From contig CM049313.1 of NCBI GenBank assembly GCA_026874595.1, positions 70,610,659 through 70,674,658 on the forward strand: DNA of 64,000 nt, given 5' to 3'. Shown in pieces: positions 59,275-64,000 of this stretch. This DNA comes from Sipunculus nudus. Lineage: Eukaryota > Annelida > Sipuncula > Golfingiida > Sipunculidae. Under the pieces are notes generated by a model that had not been told where the DNA came from, ran no database searches, and saw only the letters and a program-made list of their open reading frames with translations. Both the position numbers and the translations under genes were made by a program. How positions within the stretch are numbered: position 1 is the first letter of the stretch; every line of letters starts with the position of its first letter.

Positions 59275-59475
59275 ATAATAACTAAACCTAGGCACTATCT
59301 ACGGCTAAGATAGAATTTGTATGTAGGGATGATAGGATATGGAGGACCCGAGGAAAACTTCCGACCTTGGACTAGCAAAATATAACCCAGTCTCATAACC
59401 TGGGTCGCAGATAAAACAGTTTCTTTACCCTCTCGATTACAAACTCGAGGACCATCCTGAAGCTTTCATTTATTT
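59275..59475 (-). mobile_element. Degenerate SINE-like element
   Basis: Minus-strand text includes GCGACCCAGGTTATGAGAC (a decayed box B region) and GGAAGTTTTCCTCGGGTCCT, resembling the head and body of the 58085 element in the same order. Box A is not clear. Confidence 0.4.
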
Positions 59476-59714
59476 ACGGAGAAAAGTCCAAAATGCTCAG
59501 TTTCATGTCTCATGTGTTTAAAAGTTGTTATCAATACTTAATATAAGATATAAGTTTTTATAAAAGCATAATTATCTCTAGTTTGAATGGAATATACGGA
59601 CTAAATATCTAGGCCCACTGTAAATTCTGTGTATTATCAGGTCCGCAAAGTATAGGTTCCCTCTCAAGGTAAGCAAATTAAATAACATTTATCGCCCTCT
59701 CTCTCTCTCTCCTC

Positions 59715-59715
<1 letters not shown>

Positions 59716-59781
<66 letters not shown>
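59716..59781. repeat. (TA)n microsatellite after a short CT tract
   Basis: About 65 bp of TA preceded by CTCTCTCTCTCT. Confidence 0.95.
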
Positions 59782-59784
<3 letters not shown>

Positions 59785-60262
59785 GTCATAAGCTATGAAG
59801 ATATTCCCTATTATAAGGAGCTGTTGTAGTAACAGGGGCAATACTGCTACAAATGTAAAGCCATAATCATAAAATTACTCCCTCGTACATTTTAACTTGG
59901 GATAATCGGTATGACTTTTTTGCCACTTTCTTTTTTTTTAATGTGAAAAATTTATTCACAAAAAAAACATTCCACATACACGAAAACATACAAAAGCACA
60001 AAACAGGTTAAGAAGTTACATTACAGTAAACGCTTCCTACACAATACATGCCTAACACAAAAGACTTACAGGAACTAATTCAACAAACAGTTTCGCTTTT
60101 GTTACCTGCTTTCACTGGATATTTTAATGATTTTAAATCGATTAAGAAATTTCCCCATTTTTTTATATTTTTTTTGTTATTACCTGCAATATCTCTATCA
60201 ATATGATATACCTTTTCTTAATACCTACACAGTTCTGTTAAATCTGGCAACTGACCTTTACA

Positions 60263-60265
<3 letters not shown>

Positions 60266-60327
<62 letters not shown>
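60266..60327. repeat. (TA)n microsatellite inside the LINE 3' region
   Basis: About 62 bp of TA inserted or expanded within the element's 3' part. Confidence 0.95.
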
Positions 60328-60329
<2 letters not shown>

Positions 60330-60369
60330 TTTAACAGTAAGAATAATAGTGTTTGCTCTTTGTGAACCG

Positions 60370-62595
60370 TAATCATTCAAAATAACCTCCTTTAATCTTA
60401 ATTCGTTTACTTACATCCATCTTTTGGCTGTTTTCTCAGGTTTATCTGAAATCCTGTAAAACCTTTCTATAAACAGTTTTGGTTATATCTTTATTTTTAA
60501 TCAGGTAACAAAAATCTAGTTTGTTTCTTGTCTCTGATTCTACCTCACCATAATCGATATTATCTGTAATACATTTCTTCCATGGTAATGATAAGGTGTT
60601 CTTTAAGCTTTGATAATCTAGAAAATTAATTTTTCAACCGTATTTTAGTTTTAATTCATTATATTTCAACCATCTTAAATTATGCCCGCTCTCACACAAG
60701 AGATGTTACAGCTTTGTTACTCTTCTCTGTATCAAACTTTTTTTACATACCACTCTTTCATCAATTTTAATATTTGATTTAAACCGTAATGGTTCCTCAA
60801 GTATGTTTTCAATATTATTTACATTTTTGTACATATATCTCGCCCAATTTCGTAGTATCTCTACCCAAAATGTACTGCACTGAACAGATAAAGGTATAAT
60901 ATCCTTTTTATCAATATTCCCTTCAAGGATATATATTTTATATTCTTTCTTAAATTCGTTACGGCCAGATCACTCAATATTTTTAGCTTTAACTCCTCTT
61001 CAAGGAAGAGTCTTTTTATCCAGGCTACTTTTAGGGCAATATTTTTGCATTCAATGTTTGTCATGTCCAATCCTCCTGTCTCTTTAGAATTATATAAAAT
61101 CTTTCTACTTATTTTATTTGTGCCCCCGTCCCAAACAAACTTATAAAGCTTTGAATACAAAATTTTATAAAATTGTTTCGTAGGTCCGGGGAGGACTGAC
61201 ATTATATAAGTTAATTGTGATAATATCTGTGATTTTATCAGTGTTATTTTCCCTACAGGTGTTAATATGTGATGGGACCACTGTTTTATTATTCTATCAA
61301 TTTTTCCCCCTGCTTGTCATAATTTATGTCGACCATTTTTTGCCAGCTTGTAGTTATGGTTATACCTATAACTGATACAGGCTCCTTTGTCCATTTTAGT
61401 CCTAGCTGGTTAATTTTATCTTTTTCATTTAGACACATTTTTGAAAGAGGTTTAATTAAAGTTTTTTCTTTATTTATTTTTAATCCAGATATGTTCTGAA
61501 ATTCTTCAAAGTTCTGTAATGCTGCTCTAACCGAGGTTTCCTCATCGGATAATAATAAACACATGTCATCGGCGTATTGTGTGATCTTATAATCCTTATC
61601 AAAATAGCTAAACCCTTTAATATTTACGTTTTTTTCTAATTTTCATATCTAATATTTCAATTGCAATAATAAAGAGGTAGGGCGACAAGGGGCAACCTTG
61701 CCTGGCCCCTCTTGATAATTTGAAGAAAGTTGAAAATAAACATTATTAATAACACACGAACATATCTGTATATAGAGTGTTTATTCTACTGATAATTTTA
61801 GGGCCAAAATTGAAAAGTGTTAAAGCTTGTTTGATGTACCTAATATCTAAAAAATCAAAAGCCTTTTCAAAGTCGACTTTCATTAAGTATACGGGTTTAT
61901 TGTTTGTTTGGGCGAGGTGCATTATTGATGTTATTTTATTTTTATATATCGTCCTTTTATAAATCCAATATGGTCCTGATAAATAATATTTGTCAAAGTA
62001 AGTTTTAATTGGTTTGAAATGCATTTAGCAATTATTTTGTAATCTATGTTGAGCAATGAAATTGGTCTCCAGTTTTTTTAACAAGAGCATATCTTTTCCT
62101 GTCTTTGGAATTAATGTTATAATACCCTGTTTCTGAGTTATACACATCTGTCTTACGATAAAACTATGTTGAACCATGTCCTTAAAAAAACGATTTTAAC
62201 TCTGGCCAAAATTTGTTGTCAAATTGTATGAGGAGACCATCTGTTCCAGGAGGTTTGTTTGAATGGACTGTTTTCAATACTTCTGTTACTTCAGACTCTG
62301 TTATATCTCTGTCACACCAATCTTTTGTTTCTTGGGTTATTTTTTCTATACCAATATCATTAATAAAAGGATCTTCCGAAATGCTGTCAGCCCGATAAAG
62401 TTTTCAAAAAATTGTTTCATCCGCTCTAGAATTTCTGCTGGTTCACGTGTTTGGTTGCCTTGATCATCCTTTGAATTAGTTATATATTTCTTACTATAGC
62501 TTCCTTTTTCTAAATTTAAAAAAATTCTTTGATGGTTTCTCCCCCTCCTCATACCAAGTCGCTTTACTTCGTAAGATTCCAAGTATTATAAACAT
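60370..62595 (-). pseudogene. LINE ORF2 remnant: linker, reverse transcriptase and C-terminal region
   Basis: Reverse transcriptase blocks occur in order on the minus strand: TWYEEGEK linker (near 62550), PPGTDGLLIQF, NWRPISLLNIDYK, GFIKGR, VDFEKAFD (catalytic Asp at 61872-61874), RGARQGCPLSPYLF, and QYADDM (61562-61579) with both catalytic Asp, then SGLKINKEKT. Downstream, KFVWDG and GGLDMTNIE mark the Tx1/L1 C-terminal region, which continues through NLRWLKYNELK to about 60370. The frame shifts at least at A-runs near 62070, near 61940 and at 61629-61635, and has stops near 60705 and 60632. In Tx1/L1 elements ORF2 starts with an APE-type endonuclease; none is present. The catalytic motifs themselves are intact, so the copy was once functional. 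Confidence 0.9.
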
Positions 62596-62854
62596 ATATT
62601 TTCTCTTATAGCAAAGTAACCTAAATAATTTAGATAATCAAACAGGGTCACATATAACACCAGTTCACATAAATACAAATAAACTCTGCACCCATAGTAC
62701 ACCTCAGCAAGCTGCGTGTGTAACATGCAGAAAAGGCACACATGTCCAGTGTAGGTCCCGGCAGTGGCTATTTACATAAAACAAGTCTGTGTTTGTTATG
62801 CGTGGACCGGGTTTACCGAGTGCACATAATATAAGCAACTGTGCCATTTCAGTC

Positions 62855-63783
62855 AGTGTTCTGGACTGGAACCTCGGAGCCGTCTATTTAAAGGCGTCCC
62901 CGCCAAAACCGTGTCTTCAGGTGATTATTGTAAGCTTCGTCCATTTGTCTTTTCGCCTGCCTTTTCAATTGTAAGGCTGCGGCCGTGAGATCCTCAAACA
63001 CGCGAACTGGTCCCTTGTTTTAAACGCGGGTTTCGCATTCTTAACCACCATGTTCCGGACTGGGCGACGGGCAATAATATGGCGATGACTGCTTTGTTTT
63101 TTCCGTCCGGTGCGATGCACGTTTTCCATTAGTTTTTCTATATCTCCTGCGTTCAGTCCGTCTAGCAACCCTGCTTCTTCAATTATTTTGGCCACTTCTG
63201 CTTTACAGTTTTCCCCTGGTTTTCTCTGATACCCGAAACTCTCACATTGTATTCTCTGGAGTGTCTCTCCATTTCATTCATTTTACCCTTTGTACCTTGT
63301 TCCTGTTTCTTTATTTTTTCGATCAAGTTGGTATTTTGTTGAACCAGGTTTTCAACTTTTTTTTCAAAGAAGCAATTTCTATAATTATATTCTCTAATTT
63401 GCTCTTGTTTGTTTCTACTGTGTCCTGCGTAAATTGCAAACTGTTTAATGTGTCCTCTAACTTTTTGTCTGTAACATATTTTGTTTCTATCTCTTTAATT
63501 TGGTTTTCCACCTTAATTAATCTTTCTACAAATCTCTGCTCAAATTTATTGAAATCTTGAATTATTTTCGCGTGGACTTTCTAATAGTCTTTTCGATGTA
63601 ATGTTTGAGGCCGGTATCGGGCTCTGTTGTATGAATGGGGTCAATGCAAGGTTGCTCACCTATTGCGCCGTTCTCTGTGTGATCACTCGGTAGCTCATCT
63701 TTGGATCACGTAACATTCACATAACTGTCCGTTGTCACAGTTCCTTGATTACTTTTTTGGGTATCCTTGGTTCGTTTGGGCAT
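62855..63783 (-). pseudogene. LINE ORF1 remnant (coiled coil, RRM-like and C-terminal RNA-binding region)
   Basis: A start at 63783-63781 gives MPKRTKDTQKSNQ. One in-frame TGA (63708-63706) follows, then an acidic segment and a coiled coil (about 63590-63330; FVERLIKVENQIKEIETK). REYNVRVSGI (near 63260) marks the start of an RRM-like domain as in L1 ORF1 proteins. It continues through VHRTGRKK and RNMVVKNAKPAFKT to VFEDLTAAALQLKRQAKRQM and a final LxIDG motif where one codon is now TAA. The predicted length of about 309 codons is normal for the family. At least two frameshifts are needed to read it through. The protein would be the RNA chaperone of the retrotransposition complex. Confidence 0.8.
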
Positions 63784-64000
63784 TATTCTTGATTCCACCA
63801 CAATATATATCACGTTTAAGTTTATATTTCACCTTTAAATATCTGCCACTCTCAGAGCCCTTCAGAAGCCTTACTGCTCACTCTGACATGCGGAACCGAA
63901 GTCTTTTTAATTTAATGACTTTTTTTTAACACACATAGCCCCATGGACTGAATGGCGTTTATAGCTCAAAGTGGCAGTGGAGGTATCTCCAGTATATCGG

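Larger units (their letters stand above)
59932..63900 (-). mobile_element. Decayed Tx1/L1-clade non-LTR retrotransposon without endonuclease region
   Basis: In minus-strand order: ORF1 start near 63783, coiled coil, RNA-binding region, ORF1 end near 62855, then only about 260 bp before the pre-RT linker (62595), reverse transcriptase, C-terminal domain, and a short A-run (59932-59940 as T on the plus strand) at the 3' end. Several stops and frameshifts show it is dead. The 5' boundary is uncertain and may run past the window. Confidence 0.85.

Noticed and set aside
59932-63900. Endogenous retrovirus or LTR element
   Set aside because: RT motif order and C-terminal region are of Tx1/L1 type, with no LTRs, integrase, protease or gag zinc knuckles.

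Overview
This is eukaryotic, AT-rich, repeat-dense DNA, most likely from a mollusc and probably a bivalve. That assignment is an inference. It rests on very small exons with GT-AG introns full of transposons, several short-repeat elements built like bivalve pearl/Helentron-associated elements, a Tx1/L1-like LINE, tRNA-type SINEs and long (TA)n tracts. There is no sign of bacterial gene organisation.

One real gene is visible. On the minus strand, eight small exons between 39933 and 5608 join in frame (717 nt, 239 codons) into an ortholog of the E3 ubiquitin ligase RNF126/RNF115. It has an N-terminal C2C2 zinc finger, a Ser/Arg-rich linker, a conserved DYAWG segment and a RING-H2 finger. The final exon, with the last CxxC of the RING and the C-terminal tail, was not found and probably lies left of position 1. 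Because the exons are 50-182 bp, simple ORF finding misses most of them.

The introns of this gene are a layered transposon graveyard. Positions 1-5176 are a roughly 280-bp-period repeat element (family D), broken by a Mutator-like long-TIR element with a 9-bp target duplication (548-2718) and by another repeat element (family F, 3335-4365). Intron 7 holds a family B element (6245-7614) and a 4.3-kb long-TIR element (7667-11927) that itself contains a second long-TIR element (9122-10754). Intron 6 holds nested family E and B copies (13464-19347). Intron 4 has a family C element. Intron 1 has two family E copies, one split by a family D copy. Families B to F share one plan: a 5' ACTAGA or ACAAGGGA start, a short hairpin, a subterminal repeat inverted at the other end, core tandem repeats, a GGAC-rich simple repeat and a 3' hairpin.

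Right of the gene, 40-43 kb holds a small MITE-like repeat, TA tracts and a LINE 3' fragment. From 43.2 to 54.4 kb lies a large symmetrical structure: two arms of an 87-bp satellite in opposite orientation around about 1.7 kb of an unrelated 77-bp satellite that carries a telomere-like CCCTAACCC motif. From 54.4 to 59.7 kb I recognise no gene, only a six-fold CACGTG minisatellite and two SINE-like repeats. The right end (59932 to about 63900, minus strand) is a decayed Tx1/L1-clade LINE with ORF1 and reverse transcriptase recognisable but the endonuclease region missing.
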